This document shows positions 25,801-34,176 of a DNA stretch of 64,000 nt, piece after piece; positions within the stretch are counted from its first letter, which is position 1, and every line of letters begins with the position of its first letter. The notes beneath the pieces are model-generated. The model made no database searches and was not told the origin of the DNA. It saw nothing but the letters and a program-made list of their open reading frames with translations. A program made the translations under genes and the position numbers. This DNA is from Ruminococcus sp. YE71 (GTDB lineage: Bacteria; Bacillota; Clostridia; Oscillospirales; Ruminococcaceae). Location of the stretch: NCBI RefSeq assembly GCF_900119155.1, contig NZ_FPIR01000015.1, positions 37,418 to 101,417 on the forward strand, given 5' to 3'.

Positions 25801-26694
25801 ATGAAAAAGGCAATCATCATCATGACACTGGCAGCAGCTCTTTCTCTCGCATCCTGCGGAGCAGCAGAAAATACAGAAAGCAAGACCAACAGCACAGCTC
25901 AGCCTGCGGCTGCATCGTCGGCGGCTCCCGAAGCGGATGAGGAGACCGTTTCCGAACCGACTTCCGACAGCACGAGCTCTGACGAGAGCACCGACGACAG
26001 CTCCGAGTCTGCCGCAGAGAGCGCTTCCGATTCCCCGAAGGCAGAAGAAAAGACCGCATCCGCAGCCGATAAGTCAAGCACTTCCTCTGCGGCTGAGAAG
26101 TCGGGCACATCCTCCGAAGAGACTGCTTCAAAAGACAGCACCGACTCTGCTCAGAAGCCTGCACAGGACTCATCATCCACTGCTGCTGCCGACCCTGATG
26201 TTGCAAGAGAGGTCTATGACGCAGTCATTCAGTTCAACGCGGCTGAGGAGATCTCGGCAGGACATCTCGCTTCGACCGAGGTCATGTTCGACGAGAATTT
26301 CGCAGTGACCGAGGATGCTTCGGCAGCTAAGTACTACAGAGTTACCCATGAGAACGTTGACAGCTGCACAAACTTTACCATGAGCATTTATCAGGGTCAT
26401 TTCACCAAGAAGTTCGTTACAGCTATGGGTTATGATACTGTTGCAAGCGAAAAGTTCACATGGTACAATGACGAACTGTATTTCAGGACCGACTGCTATA
26501 ACGAAGTTTACAACATTTACAACCCTATCGGCGACGACATTTACATGACCGACGATAAGTCCTGCTATATGCTTGCAAGAAAGTTAGACAGCAACGGCAG
26601 CGACCTCGGCGTATACAAGCTCAGCTTTGTAAATGAGTCGATCATTACCGCAGACACCTTCATCTGGAAGATCGACAGCGTTGAGTTAGCATAA
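25801..26694 (+). CDS. Lipoprotein carrying a copy of the anti-sigma outer domain
   Basis: A 297-residue lipoprotein: signal peptide with lipobox LASC (Cys19), a Ser/Thr/Glu-rich stalk (about 22-130), then a domain of about 160 residues that is clearly paralogous to the C-terminal domain of the preceding membrane protein. Shared blocks include GHLAST-EVMFDENF, YRVTHENVDSC, YQGHFTKKFV, AMGYDTV, WYNDELYFRTD and NESIITADTFIWKIDS. The two also share the stalk composition. It follows by 49 bases with its own GGAGAT site. A soluble-side twin of a sensor domain could compete for ligand or pair with the sensor; this is inference. Confidence 0.82.
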   Translation: MKKAIIIMTLAAALSLASCGAAENTESKTNSTAQPAAASSAAPEADEETVSEPTSDSTSSDESTDDSSESAAESASDSPKAEEKTASAADKSSTSSAAEKSGTSSEETASKDSTDSAQKPAQDSSSTAAADPDVAREVYDAVIQFNAAEEISAGHLASTEVMFDENFAVTEDASAAKYYRVTHENVDSCTNFTMSIYQGHFTKKFVTAMGYDTVASEKFTWYNDELYFRTDCYNEVYNIYNPIGDDIYMTDDKSCYMLARKLDSNGSDLGVYKLSFVNESIITADTFIWKIDSVELA

Positions 26695-26720
26695 AGTTTC
26701 GCATCGTTTCAGCGGAGATA

Positions 26721-26768
26721 ACAATAACACCCCGATCCGAAAAGAGGACTCGGGGTGTTATTGTTTCG
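26721..26768 (+). terminator. Intrinsic terminator of the sigma/anti-sigma/lipoprotein operon
   Basis: AATAACACCCCGA pairs with TCGGGGTGTTATT, followed by a T-rich run, 25 bases after the lipoprotein stop. Confidence 0.85.
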
Positions 26769-26788
26769 TCTGAAAAAGAATTCAGCGG

Positions 26789-26986
26789 TCATGCGATCAT
26801 CTGGGGTATCTCAAAGTTGTTGATGATCTGATCCTCGGTGAATCTTCCCTGACCGCCGTCCGTCCAGTCAATGAACACGGTGTCGAAATCATCGATATAG
26901 ACTATGGTAGCTGTAGAGCCGACAGGCATTTTTCTGTCGATGTCATTGATGAGTCTGATTGTCATTCCAACTGTTATCTTTTCCAT
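26789..26986 (-). CDS. Small DUF4314-like protein
   Basis: The protein is 65 residues from the ATG at 26986, which is preceded by AGGAGG; longer starts lack a ribosome site. The pattern G-x-x-I-R-L-I-N-D, PVGSTATIVYIDD and FIDWTDGGQGRF resembles the small beta-barrel of DUF4314 proteins, which are often found in phage and mobile regions and have no known function. It is isolated between two terminators and has its own A+T-rich upstream region. The family call is moderate because the protein is so short. Confidence 0.6.
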   Translation of the reverse strand: MEKITVGMTIRLINDIDRKMPVGSTATIVYIDDFDTVFIDWTDGGQGRFTEDQIINNFEIPQMIA

Positions 26987-27108
26987 AACTTTGCCTCCTG
27001 TGGTCTTTTCAATGATGTTACACAACTTTATTATTATACTACATTTAACCGATGATGTCAAGCAAATGGAAGAAGATGGAATCACGTCTCTCGGTTCAGA
27101 AAGCCGCA

Positions 27109-27147
27109 AAAAATACCCCATCAGAGGAATATCTCCGATGGGGTATT
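27109..27147 (-). terminator. Intrinsic terminator of the GH5 cellulase gene
   Basis: ATACCCCATC pairs with GATGGGGTAT and the minus-strand exit is T-rich. It lies about 30 bases past the GH5 stop. Confidence 0.75.
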
Positions 27148-27174
27148 GATGATCTTCAAAAAGCAGTTTGGAAA

Positions 27175-29064
27175 TTACTTATTGATAGTAACGGTGAATG
27201 CTCTGCTGTTGATGTTGCTGATATCCCACTGACCATTGAATCTTGCGCCAACTACCAGCTTATATGTACCTGCGGGGATCTTGGTCTTGGTAAGGCTCAG
27301 AACGTTGCCCTGTGCGAGTACTCTCCACTTGCCTGCGGAGTAGTATGCTACAACGTACTTCTCAGCGCCCTGAACAGCAGTCCAGGAGAGGTTCAGAGTG
27401 TCGCCCTGTACCGATGCGGTAGCAACGGGATACTTGGAAACTGGATCCGGATCAGGATTGCTGCTGCCCTGCTTCGGAACAGCGAACAGACCGTATACTG
27501 TCATATCAGCCGAAGTAGCGCTGATGAAGAGGCTGCCGATCTGGCTCGGAACCTTGCCCTGACCGATGCCCTTGCAAAGATCCTGATAGGAGAATCTCTT
27601 TACATAAGGAGTATCGCTTTCGTCGCTGGATGCGATGCGGTTCCACTTGTCGTCCATGAGAACGAGCTCGGGGTTAGCATTGGACTTGTAAACGACAACG
27701 AAGTCATACTTATCGTTAGCATAATTCTGCCAGCCCTTTACTTCGATGTTCTTCCACTCAGCGAGCTCCTGACCGTTTTCGCTCTTGTAAAGCTGGATCC
27801 AGTCAGAGCCAACGTTGATGTTCGACCAGCTGAACGGAGGAACATAGTACTCGGTAAGGTTCGGATAGATGCCGTAAACAGACATCATAGCCTCGATAAC
27901 GGGCTTGGAGTTCGGGTACCACTTGCAGCTCTTGCGGTGCAGATAGCCGTGAGCCTCGCCAGAACCGTTGTTCGGAACGTTGTTGTCCCACAGTACGCAG
28001 GGGATGCCCTTAGCCTTAGCCTTGTTGAGGTAGGACTTAGCCCACTCTACTCTCGAATTGGTGTTGCCGAAGTCGGAAGCAGAGAACTCACCGATGATGA
28101 TCGGAACGTTCTTCTCCTGCTTGATCTGACCGAGGTAGTTGAACATCCAGTCCAGCGAGCTCTCGAAGCTGTTGCCGTAGCCGTCAGAGCCCGGGAAGTT
28201 GTGGTTGGAAGCGTTGCCTGTGTCCATTGTGAAGAAGTACGGAGCGTAAGCGTGTACAGAAAGTGCAACGTTGCCTGCGTTTGCAGGGATAGCGATGTTT
28301 CTGATAGCAGTCTCATCGCTGGAAGCGCAGTAGCCGGGGAGCATCAGCAGACGCTCACGGTTCTGATTTGAACCCTGGCTGCGGACGGTGCTTACGAACT
28401 TAGCGTTCAGCTTGTTGACGTAATTCCAGGAATATCCGCCGTCGTTACCGTTGCCCCATTCAAAGTTCTTGTCGCCTGTCTGACGGGGCTCGTTCATGCC
28501 CTCGAAAATGAGGTGCTGGTCATAGTCCTTGAATTCCTCAGCGATCTCTTCCCAGATGTTGGAGAGCTTCTGCTCGGCAACTGCATAGGTGCTGTCAGTC
28601 CATTTTGCTTCGTTGATGAAGTCCTCGTGGTGGATGTTCAGGATAACGAACATATCGCGGTCGATAGCATAGTCAACGGTCTTGTGAACGTAGTCCATCC
28701 AAGCGTCGTTAACGTGGTATTTGCCGTTCTTATTTTCAAGGTGCTCGTACCAGGTGACAGGGATACGAACGGTGTTGAAGCCTGCGTCCTTTACTGCCTG
28801 AAACTGTGCTGCGGCAGGCTCAGGCTGCCCCCAGGCTTTAGCGAATTCACTCGGAGCTGTCGAGCTGGAAAAACCTGTGTTGTTGCATTCGAGCGTGTTG
28901 CCGAGGTTCCAGCCGATCCTCATCTGGGATACGATGCCGTTTGCATCGAGTCCGGAGAGTGCTTCTGCCTTGATGCTTGCGGTCGGCAGAGAACCAATGC
29001 CTGCTACGGTGAGAGCCGCTGCGGACAGCGCGGACAGAACTCTGCCCTTGATCTTCTTCTTCAT
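27175..29064 (-). CDS. Secreted GH5 endoglucanase with a middle beta-sandwich domain and FN3-like C-terminus
   Basis: An extracellular beta-1,4-glucanase of 629 residues, starting at ATG 29064 after GAGGAGGAG. Residues 1-33 are the signal peptide. The GH5 barrel covers about 38-385: MRIGWNLGNTLEC at its start, FNTVRIPVTW, ILNIHHEDF, the acid/base glutamate in FEGMNEPRQ, LSVHAYAPY, the nucleophile glutamate in IIIGEFSASDF and CVLWDNN near the end. It resembles the clostridial/ruminococcal subfamily 4 type. About 395-530 form a beta-rich domain (WSNINVGSDWIQLYKS, YDFVVVYKSN) that could bind polysaccharide; I cannot name its family. After a Pro/Asp linker comes the shared FN3-like module (about 545-629). 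It is a single-gene unit with a structured leader. Confidence 0.92.
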   Translation of the reverse strand: MKKKIKGRVLSALSAAALTVAGIGSLPTASIKAEALSGLDANGIVSQMRIGWNLGNTLECNNTGFSSSTAPSEFAKAWGQPEPAAAQFQAVKDAGFNTVRIPVTWYEHLENKNGKYHVNDAWMDYVHKTVDYAIDRDMFVILNIHHEDFINEAKWTDSTYAVAEQKLSNIWEEIAEEFKDYDQHLIFEGMNEPRQTGDKNFEWGNGNDGGYSWNYVNKLNAKFVSTVRSQGSNQNRERLLMLPGYCASSDETAIRNIAIPANAGNVALSVHAYAPYFFTMDTGNASNHNFPGSDGYGNSFESSLDWMFNYLGQIKQEKNVPIIIGEFSASDFGNTNSRVEWAKSYLNKAKAKGIPCVLWDNNVPNNGSGEAHGYLHRKSCKWYPNSKPVIEAMMSVYGIYPNLTEYYVPPFSWSNINVGSDWIQLYKSENGQELAEWKNIEVKGWQNYANDKYDFVVVYKSNANPELVLMDDKWNRIASSDESDTPYVKRFSYQDLCKGIGQGKVPSQIGSLFISATSADMTVYGLFAVPKQGSSNPDPDPVSKYPVATASVQGDTLNLSWTAVQGAEKYVVAYYSAGKWRVLAQGNVLSLTKTKIPAGTYKLVVGARFNGQWDISNINSRAFTVTINK

Positions 29065-29239
29065 AGGATATTTCTCCTCCTCAATAAATAGTCGGTCATT
29101 TTCCACAGCAAAAAAGCGCAGTATTCTGTGGAAAAAGCGTACTGTACTTTCCGTGAGGAACAATTCACGGATATGATGCTTCCAAACATAGCATCATCAT
29201 CAATGGCTTAATTATACAGTTTTTTTTTACAAATGTCAA
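29065..29239 (-). promoter_or_regulatory. Promoter and structured 5' leader of the GH5 gene
   Basis: Minus strand: TTGACA (29239-29234), 17-base spacer, TATAAT (29216-29211). The leader of about 140 bases holds three hairpins in a row: TATGATGCT region at 29172-29199, CCGTGA/TCACGG at 29151-29170, and a 10-bp perfect stem TTTTCCACAG/CTGTGGAAAA at 29099-29135. The last lies about 10 bases upstream of the GAGGAGGAG ribosome site. Confidence 0.65.
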
Positions 29240-29432
29240 CGCCAATTGGTGAACAAAGCCTGTTTCTATATGTAAAAATTTTCACCTGATTCTATTCCCT
29301 GAAACAATTTCACTATGCGTTCTCACCAAATTCATCAAAAAGTCCCACATCTTTGCCGAACACTTTTCTGCTTTTGGGGGTCAGTCAAGATCTGCTATTT
29401 GCGAAACGCATACCAAAAATTGCGATGCAAAG

Positions 29433-29475
29433 AAAACAGCCCGCTTCCCCGAAACTGTGAAACGGGCTGTTTTTA
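29433..29475 (-). terminator. Intrinsic terminator of the GGDEF gene
   Basis: AAAACAGCCCG pairs with CGGGCTGTTTT, with T-rich flanks in both directions; it overlaps the last bases of the coding region. The stretch 29240-29432 holds only this gene's end and A+T-rich sequence. Confidence 0.75.
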
Positions 29476-30648
29476 TACGTTATTCTTTTTTGCTTTGAGC
29501 GCCCTTTTATGTTCATACATGGACTTATCTGCACGCTTGAAAACATCATTGTAGCTGTCATCTTTTGCAGGGTCATAGACTGCAAGACCGCTCGCCACGG
29601 TCACCAGACCGTTTATCAGATTTTCCTCGATGGTCTCGCGAAATGCCTGAGCAAGGCTTTCGCGGTTCTCAAAATCCTCGCCTTTCAGTATCGCCACGAA
29701 TTCGTCGCCGCCGATGCGGAACACGGGGCTGTGATCGAAACGGTGACAGATGATCTTGCAGGCACTCTTGATGTGCTCGTCGCCTGCCTCGTGACCCATT
29801 GTGTCGTTTATGGTCTTCAGACCGTTCACGTCAAAGACGACAACTCCGTATTCGGTCACTTCGCCGATCTCGACCGAGGTCTCAAGTTCAGCCAGCGCTT
29901 CGAGATAAGCCAGCTTGTTCTTCACACCTGTCAGACCGTCCCTGTAAGCCTTCTGCTTTGCGAGCTTTATGGCGAGATCGTACTCGACGTCCTTGTCCTT
30001 GTAAACGAATGTGTGTATCAGGCAGGTGCAGAACAGGCAGCCCATCGAATAGAACGGCATGAGCGGAAAAAGCATCTGTACTGCGACAAAGAATGACATT
30101 ATCAGTCCCGAAAGGCTTATCGTTCTGTAGTGAGACCTGCTCATGCCTTCCGAACGGACAGCCATGACCATGGCGTAGACGGATGTGACGAGGAAGAGTA
30201 TCACCTGCATTATCAGACCGATGTGCCTTCCGTTCAGAGTGACATACTCCTTGTCCTCCTTGAACATGAAAATGACAGGCACGAACAGATTTATGATAAG
30301 AACGGCGACTTCATACATGAGCACGACCCATCCGCCCGTAACGAATATCTTTCCGAGTCTGCCCTTGTTCCCCGTAAAAGCCACGACCCCTTTAGTCCAT
30401 AACAGCACGGACAGAGCCATAGTCCCGAAAAACATACAGGTGTCGATGTAGGCGGGTATCAGCCATCTTTTCTCATACAAAAATCCCCACAGGATGTCTG
30501 ACATAAAAAACGCCGCAATCGAAAGCAGATATTGACGGTACTTTAATCGCGCGTCATTGTTTTTCGTTTTCTCGACTTTTTTCAGTGCTTCTATATTAAT
30601 AATGACCAGAACGACCAGAGAGATCATTCCGATACTCGCATAATACAT
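29473..30648 (-). CDS. Membrane-bound diguanylate cyclase (GGDEF)
   Basis: It is predicted to make cyclic di-GMP. The N-terminal 210 residues contain about seven hydrophobic segments (ASIGMISLVVLVIINI, YLLSIAAFFMSDILWGF, FGTMALSVLLW, VVLMYEVAVLIINLFVPVIF, VILFLVTSVYAMVM, LSGLIMSFFVAVQ, MGCLFCTCLI). The C-terminal domain starts at RDGLTGVKNKLAYLEAL and carries the intact catalytic FRIGGDEFVAIL. No RxxD inhibitory site is evident upstream of it. I chose ATG 30648, seven bases after AAGGAG; ATG 30654 lies too close. The sensory input of the membrane part is unknown. It is monocistronic. Confidence 0.9.
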   Translation of the reverse strand: MYYASIGMISLVVLVIINIEALKKVEKTKNNDARLKYRQYLLSIAAFFMSDILWGFLYEKRWLIPAYIDTCMFFGTMALSVLLWTKGVVAFTGNKGRLGKIFVTGGWVVLMYEVAVLIINLFVPVIFMFKEDKEYVTLNGRHIGLIMQVILFLVTSVYAMVMAVRSEGMSRSHYRTISLSGLIMSFFVAVQMLFPLMPFYSMGCLFCTCLIHTFVYKDKDVEYDLAIKLAKQKAYRDGLTGVKNKLAYLEALAELETSVEIGEVTEYGVVVFDVNGLKTINDTMGHEAGDEHIKSACKIICHRFDHSPVFRIGGDEFVAILKGEDFENRESLAQAFRETIEENLINGLVTVASGLAVYDPAKDDSYNDVFKRADKSMYEHKRALKAKKNNV

Positions 30649-30820
30649 TGGCATTCTCCTTCCGAATATTTCTTTTAAAAATTCTCTCCCATATTAATTA
30701 TAGCATATGAGAGTAACAGATCTGTCACAGGGAGCCATTAAAAACAGGGGCGTATGTGAACTTTTTGTAAATTTTACCGATTAGGTTTTGAGGGAACAGC
30801 AAGAGACATTATCTTCCCCA

Positions 30821-30870
30821 AAAAAATGAAACACCGACTGAGCTGTGTCATGTCGGTGTTTCATTTTTTA
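30821..30870 (-). terminator. Intrinsic terminator of the PF06541-like gene
   Basis: AAAAAATGAAACACCGAC pairs with GTCGGTGTTTCATTTTTT over about 13 loop bases; T runs on both strands. Confidence 0.85.
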
Positions 30871-30896
30871 TATAGCCGTGACGGGCAGGGGAATGT

Positions 30897-31676
30897 TCAG
30901 TCTTTTCTGAAGGTCTTGTCGATGAAGTCGTTTATCCTGCCGTGATAAGCCTGGTCACGCTGTTTTTCCAGGTACTCTTTCATCTGTTCGAGCAAGGATA
31001 TATCGGATTCGAGCGCACGCAGGAAACGATATTTTTTCTTGCGCTGTTCCGCGGAAAGTCTGATATGCTTTTTGAGCTCTTCGTATCTGATGACCATTTC
31101 GTTCTCTTCCGCGAACGCCTTTATCCTTGCGGTTATCCTGAACGAATAGGACAGGTCGATGAACAGTATCCCGTAGAAAACGCCGATGACAAAAGAAAAC
31201 AGCGGATTTCTCGAAAACCATGCCAGACCGTTCAATATCCTCGGATGGATGAGGAAGTAGTAGACCGCCCCGAGCATCGCCCAGTATATCGAAAACCGCA
31301 GGCAGATGACGCCTTTGTAATTGAACCGCATCTCCGAATAGTCCCACAGTTTCAGGTGTCTGCGGATGATGAACAGTTCGCCGGCTATCAGCTCGATCAG
31401 CGTCATGGCGGCAGACATTATCATGAACAGTATCATCTTTCGCAGGATGTCGTTATCTATCGGGATGTATTTTTCAAGCAGTGCCAGAAGATACAGTAGC
31501 GTCAGCCCGAACCCGTACAGCGGCAGGCAGGGTCCGCAGAGAAATCCCGGGTTTATCCAGACCCGTTCCTTGTTCGAGAGCTTGAAACGTCTGTAAAAGA
31601 CTTCTATCCCCCAGCCAATCATACTTCCGCCGGAAAACAGAAGTGCAAGTATCATGAAATCATATACTATCGTCAT
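30897..31676 (-). CDS. Putative ABC-transporter type IV (PF06541-like) membrane protein
   Basis: The 259-residue protein starts at ATG 31676 after AAGGTGGG. It has about six membrane segments (ILALLFSGGSMIGWGIEVFY, LYGFGLTLLYLLAL, MILFMIMSAAMTLIELIAGEL, FSIYWAMLGAVYYFLI, FSFVIGVFYGILFIDLSY) and a charged C-terminal tail of about 60 residues. The signatures FSGGSMIGWGIEVFYRR, WINPGFLCGPCLPLYGFG and LKLWDYSEMRFNYKGVICLRFSIYW are characteristic of this family, annotated as a putative ABC permease but experimentally unassigned. No ATPase gene is adjacent. The 315-base gap to the next gene (31677-31991) holds divergent promoters. Confidence 0.75.
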   Translation of the reverse strand: MTIVYDFMILALLFSGGSMIGWGIEVFYRRFKLSNKERVWINPGFLCGPCLPLYGFGLTLLYLLALLEKYIPIDNDILRKMILFMIMSAAMTLIELIAGELFIIRRHLKLWDYSEMRFNYKGVICLRFSIYWAMLGAVYYFLIHPRILNGLAWFSRNPLFSFVIGVFYGILFIDLSYSFRITARIKAFAEENEMVIRYEELKKHIRLSAEQRKKKYRFLRALESDISLLEQMKEYLEKQRDQAYHGRINDFIDKTFRKD

Positions 31677-31900
31677 GCGCTTCCCACCTTGTGACAAATA
31701 TTCCGAGCCGATGTCTCTGTAAATATTATACAATACCCTGCGCGGGATTTCAAGACCGAAGTTCGGCAGATGCCCTGTTTTTTTCGGAAGTGCTCTTCGG
31801 AAAGCGCCATAAGTCGGGTATGCCCTATGTAAGGATACACAAAACAGCCGACAGAGTGTTGGCTATTATGACAGTTGCAGATGTATGTTCTGCGCAGAAA

Positions 31901-31929
31901 TTGACTTTGGTGAGCTGATATGATATAAT
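31901..31929 (+). promoter_or_regulatory. Sigma-A promoter of the large lipoprotein gene
   Basis: TTGACT (31901-31906), 17-base spacer, TATAAT (31924-31929), about 60 bases before the GTG start. The extended -10 segment CTGATATGATATAATT is identical to that of the helicase promoter. Confidence 0.8.
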
Positions 31930-31991
31930 TGAGGTGGATCAGCGCCTGACAGAGACAGTTGATCCATGTGAAACAGAAAAGGGGGATAAAC

Positions 31992-33776
31992 GTGAAAAAA
32001 CAGATATTGATATGCACGGTATGCGCCATGCTTCTTGCAGGCTGCGGAAAGGTCGAAAAAGAGACTGCCGATACTTTCAGCGCAGAGAAAAAAGAAAGCA
32101 GCGCCGCAGAGAGCGAGACAGTCAGTGAAGCGCCCAAGACCGTCGCTGCGGAAACTGTTCAGGCGGCAACTTCGTCAAAGAACCTTTTCGGCGACGATCT
32201 GTGCAGTAAGATCTCAAACGCAAAAGAGGTCTACTCTTTCGTGACAGATGTGATGAATGATTCCGAGACAGCCGAGACTGCGGCAGGCGATAAGATACTG
32301 ACCATCGGCTTCAAGGCAGACGGTGAGGAATATATCCTTGCCTATTCCTCGGGAAATATTTTTGCCTGGGCGGAGCGCTCGACCTCGAAGGTCACATATT
32401 TCAAGCCCGACGACGATAAGGCGGCGCAGCTTCGGGATCTGATGCTTGCCTATTCCGCGCTGGGATATGTCCTTAAAGACACCGAATACACTGTGGATAC
32501 GGAGCATATGCAGACAAGCTATATTACAGATATTGCAAACTCTCTGCCCGACCCATACAGCGAAGCGCGGTATTATTACCATGACGACAAAAAATCCACC
32601 ACCTTTATTATCCAGACGGACGGGGATGCGCTGTTCTACCTGCAAACGACCGATGAGCGCACCGATGTTACGATAGAAGGCTCACCATACTACCAAACGC
32701 AGGAATTCTATGAGTATTTCACCGACGGCAAGGGCAAAGCTTTTTACCGCCCCGAAGGATATGATGTGTACTATCCTGCCGAGGAGTTTGAGGGCGATGT
32801 ATCTCCGATACCGTTCCCGAAGGGGATATCCGAAAACGATAAGTATCTGTACAGCTTCAAAATCAATTCGGACAGCGAAGACCTTACCGTTGAGGTATGG
32901 CAGGGCAGTGAGACCACCGAATATTTCTTTATCCGCAACGGCGAGCTGAGGGCGATGTGGGATTACCGCGAGGGAGCAGGCATGACCCTCATGAACGAGT
33001 TCCGTGTGGAGCAGGTCATGAGCGGCGAGATCGCCGAGATAATCGCTCACGCCGAGGAGCATATGTCTGACGGCAAGGATGCAAAGCCGACGGAACAGCC
33101 AAAGACCAATGAGGACTGGCTGAAACACGATACGGATAAATACGGCTTGTTCGACCTCAGCGGCGGTGTCGTGGTCGGAAAGGAAGTCGAGCCGACGGGC
33201 GTTGTCGAGGAGTGGCGCGAATATATCAGCAGCGCGGACAAGCCCTTCACGCTGGAATACCGCTGGGCAGGCTCGGGACGGAACGAGTATCAGATAAGCA
33301 CCACGGACGGCAAGAATTACTACTACCGCAACGACATGGAGATACACGACGGCGATGACGACCTCGGCGGCGAGGAATGGACGGTAGACGGCAGATATTT
33401 TCAGTCGGTCTACAAGACGAAGGAATATCCCGTCCGCGAGGTTTACGAGTATCCGCTGAGCGACTACGGAAATGACCCTCCGAAGCTGGTCACCGACCTT
33501 ATCTTCGAGAACGAAAAATACAACGCCGATTACTCGGGCGAGTGCAAACGCGCCTACGAGGTGACGGTCGGCAACGAAAAGTATATCTGCGAGGAATGGT
33601 CGCTGTATCTCGGCAGACTGTGGAAGGTCTATATCAAGGACGGTAATATCGTCGCATGGGAAGGCGATTTCTACAACGAGCCTACCGTAAATACCGTCAT
33701 CAGGCTTGAAAAGACAGCTGATACCGCGCTGATAAAGATGCCGAGTGACGCTAAAAAGCACGTTTCTAACGACTAA
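31992..33776 (+). CDS. Large lipoprotein of unknown function
   Basis: It starts at GTG 31992, seven bases after AAGGGGG. The signal peptide KKQILICTVCAMLLAGC carries a lipobox with Cys18. The mature 575 residues are acidic and Tyr-rich with no membrane helix. Two regions look alike in style: about 50-200 (ILTIGFKADGEEYILAYSSG, FAWAERSTSKVTYF) and about 430-590 (YEVTVGNEKYICEEWSLYLG, WKVYIKDGNIVAWEGDFYNE), with alternating short strands as in repeated beta-meander domains. I recognise no enzyme motif. It is monocistronic. An extracytoplasmic binding or sensory role is possible but not shown. Confidence 0.7.
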   Translation: MKKQILICTVCAMLLAGCGKVEKETADTFSAEKKESSAAESETVSEAPKTVAAETVQAATSSKNLFGDDLCSKISNAKEVYSFVTDVMNDSETAETAAGDKILTIGFKADGEEYILAYSSGNIFAWAERSTSKVTYFKPDDDKAAQLRDLMLAYSALGYVLKDTEYTVDTEHMQTSYITDIANSLPDPYSEARYYYHDDKKSTTFIIQTDGDALFYLQTTDERTDVTIEGSPYYQTQEFYEYFTDGKGKAFYRPEGYDVYYPAEEFEGDVSPIPFPKGISENDKYLYSFKINSDSEDLTVEVWQGSETTEYFFIRNGELRAMWDYREGAGMTLMNEFRVEQVMSGEIAEIIAHAEEHMSDGKDAKPTEQPKTNEDWLKHDTDKYGLFDLSGGVVVGKEVEPTGVVEEWREYISSADKPFTLEYRWAGSGRNEYQISTTDGKNYYYRNDMEIHDGDDDLGGEEWTVDGRYFQSVYKTKEYPVREVYEYPLSDYGNDPPKLVTDLIFENEKYNADYSGECKRAYEVTVGNEKYICEEWSLYLGRLWKVYIKDGNIVAWEGDFYNEPTVNTVIRLEKTADTALIKMPSDAKKHVSND

Positions 33777-33847
33777 ATATCAGAAGATAAAAAAACGAGC
33801 CTTTCCGAAGTCGGGTACTCATAAAGAAGTTTTTATAATTTGAAGAT

Positions 33848-33886
33848 AAGGTTGTGTAACCACGGTGGTTATGCAGCCTTTCTCTT
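33848..33886. terminator. Long imperfect palindrome, probable terminator of the recombinase relic
   Basis: AAGGTTGTGTAACCAC pairs with GTGGTTATGCAGCCTT with two mismatches around a central G. The core TAACCACGGTGGTTA is perfect. T-rich flanks lie on both sides. It directly follows the stop codon of the relic on the minus strand. Confidence 0.55.
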
Positions 33887-34080
33887 TTAGTCGTACTTCA
33901 TACTGTCAGCAACGGCAGTCGTTACGGCAACGTTGAAACGATAGTGGATCTCGATCTCCTGAGTCCGATGCCCACTGCTCTTGTCGGGAGCGTGGACAAC
34001 GATATTCTCAATCAAGTTCGTGCATGATCTCAGGCGTAATGCTATTCCTTTCGAGAATCAAGCTGATCACATTAGCTGTT
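33887..34080 (-). pseudogene. Relic of a large serine recombinase (C-terminal fragment)
   Basis: On the minus strand the end of this gap encodes LIENIVVHAPDKSSGHRTQE followed by IEIHYRFNVA and a stop at 33887. In a shifted frame just upstream lies ITPEIMHEL. Both are the usual C-terminus of transposon-type serine recombinases (the region after the recombinase and zinc-ribbon domains). The rest of the gene is absent, and a frameshift separates the two pieces, so this is a remnant of a lost mobile element. The 400-base gap 33777-34176 holds nothing else apart from the palindrome next to it and the bioA terminator. Confidence 0.65.
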
Positions 34081-34126
34081 ATAGCAGATTTTCTGTGATA
34101 TGTTAATATGCGACGATATAAAAGAT

Positions 34127-34160
34127 AAAGGCTGACGCACCGTTTGTGCTGTCAGCCTTT
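34127..34160 (-). terminator. Intrinsic terminator of the biotin operon
   Basis: AAAGGCTGAC pairs with GTCAGCCTTT around a 14-base loop, 17 bases past the bioA stop. Confidence 0.8.
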
Positions 34161-34176
34161 GCTATGGATATTTATT

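Noticed and set aside
27052..28371. 439-codon + strand open frame over the DUF4314-like and GH5 genes
   Set aside because: Crosses a terminator and lies opposite a clear GH5 enzyme.
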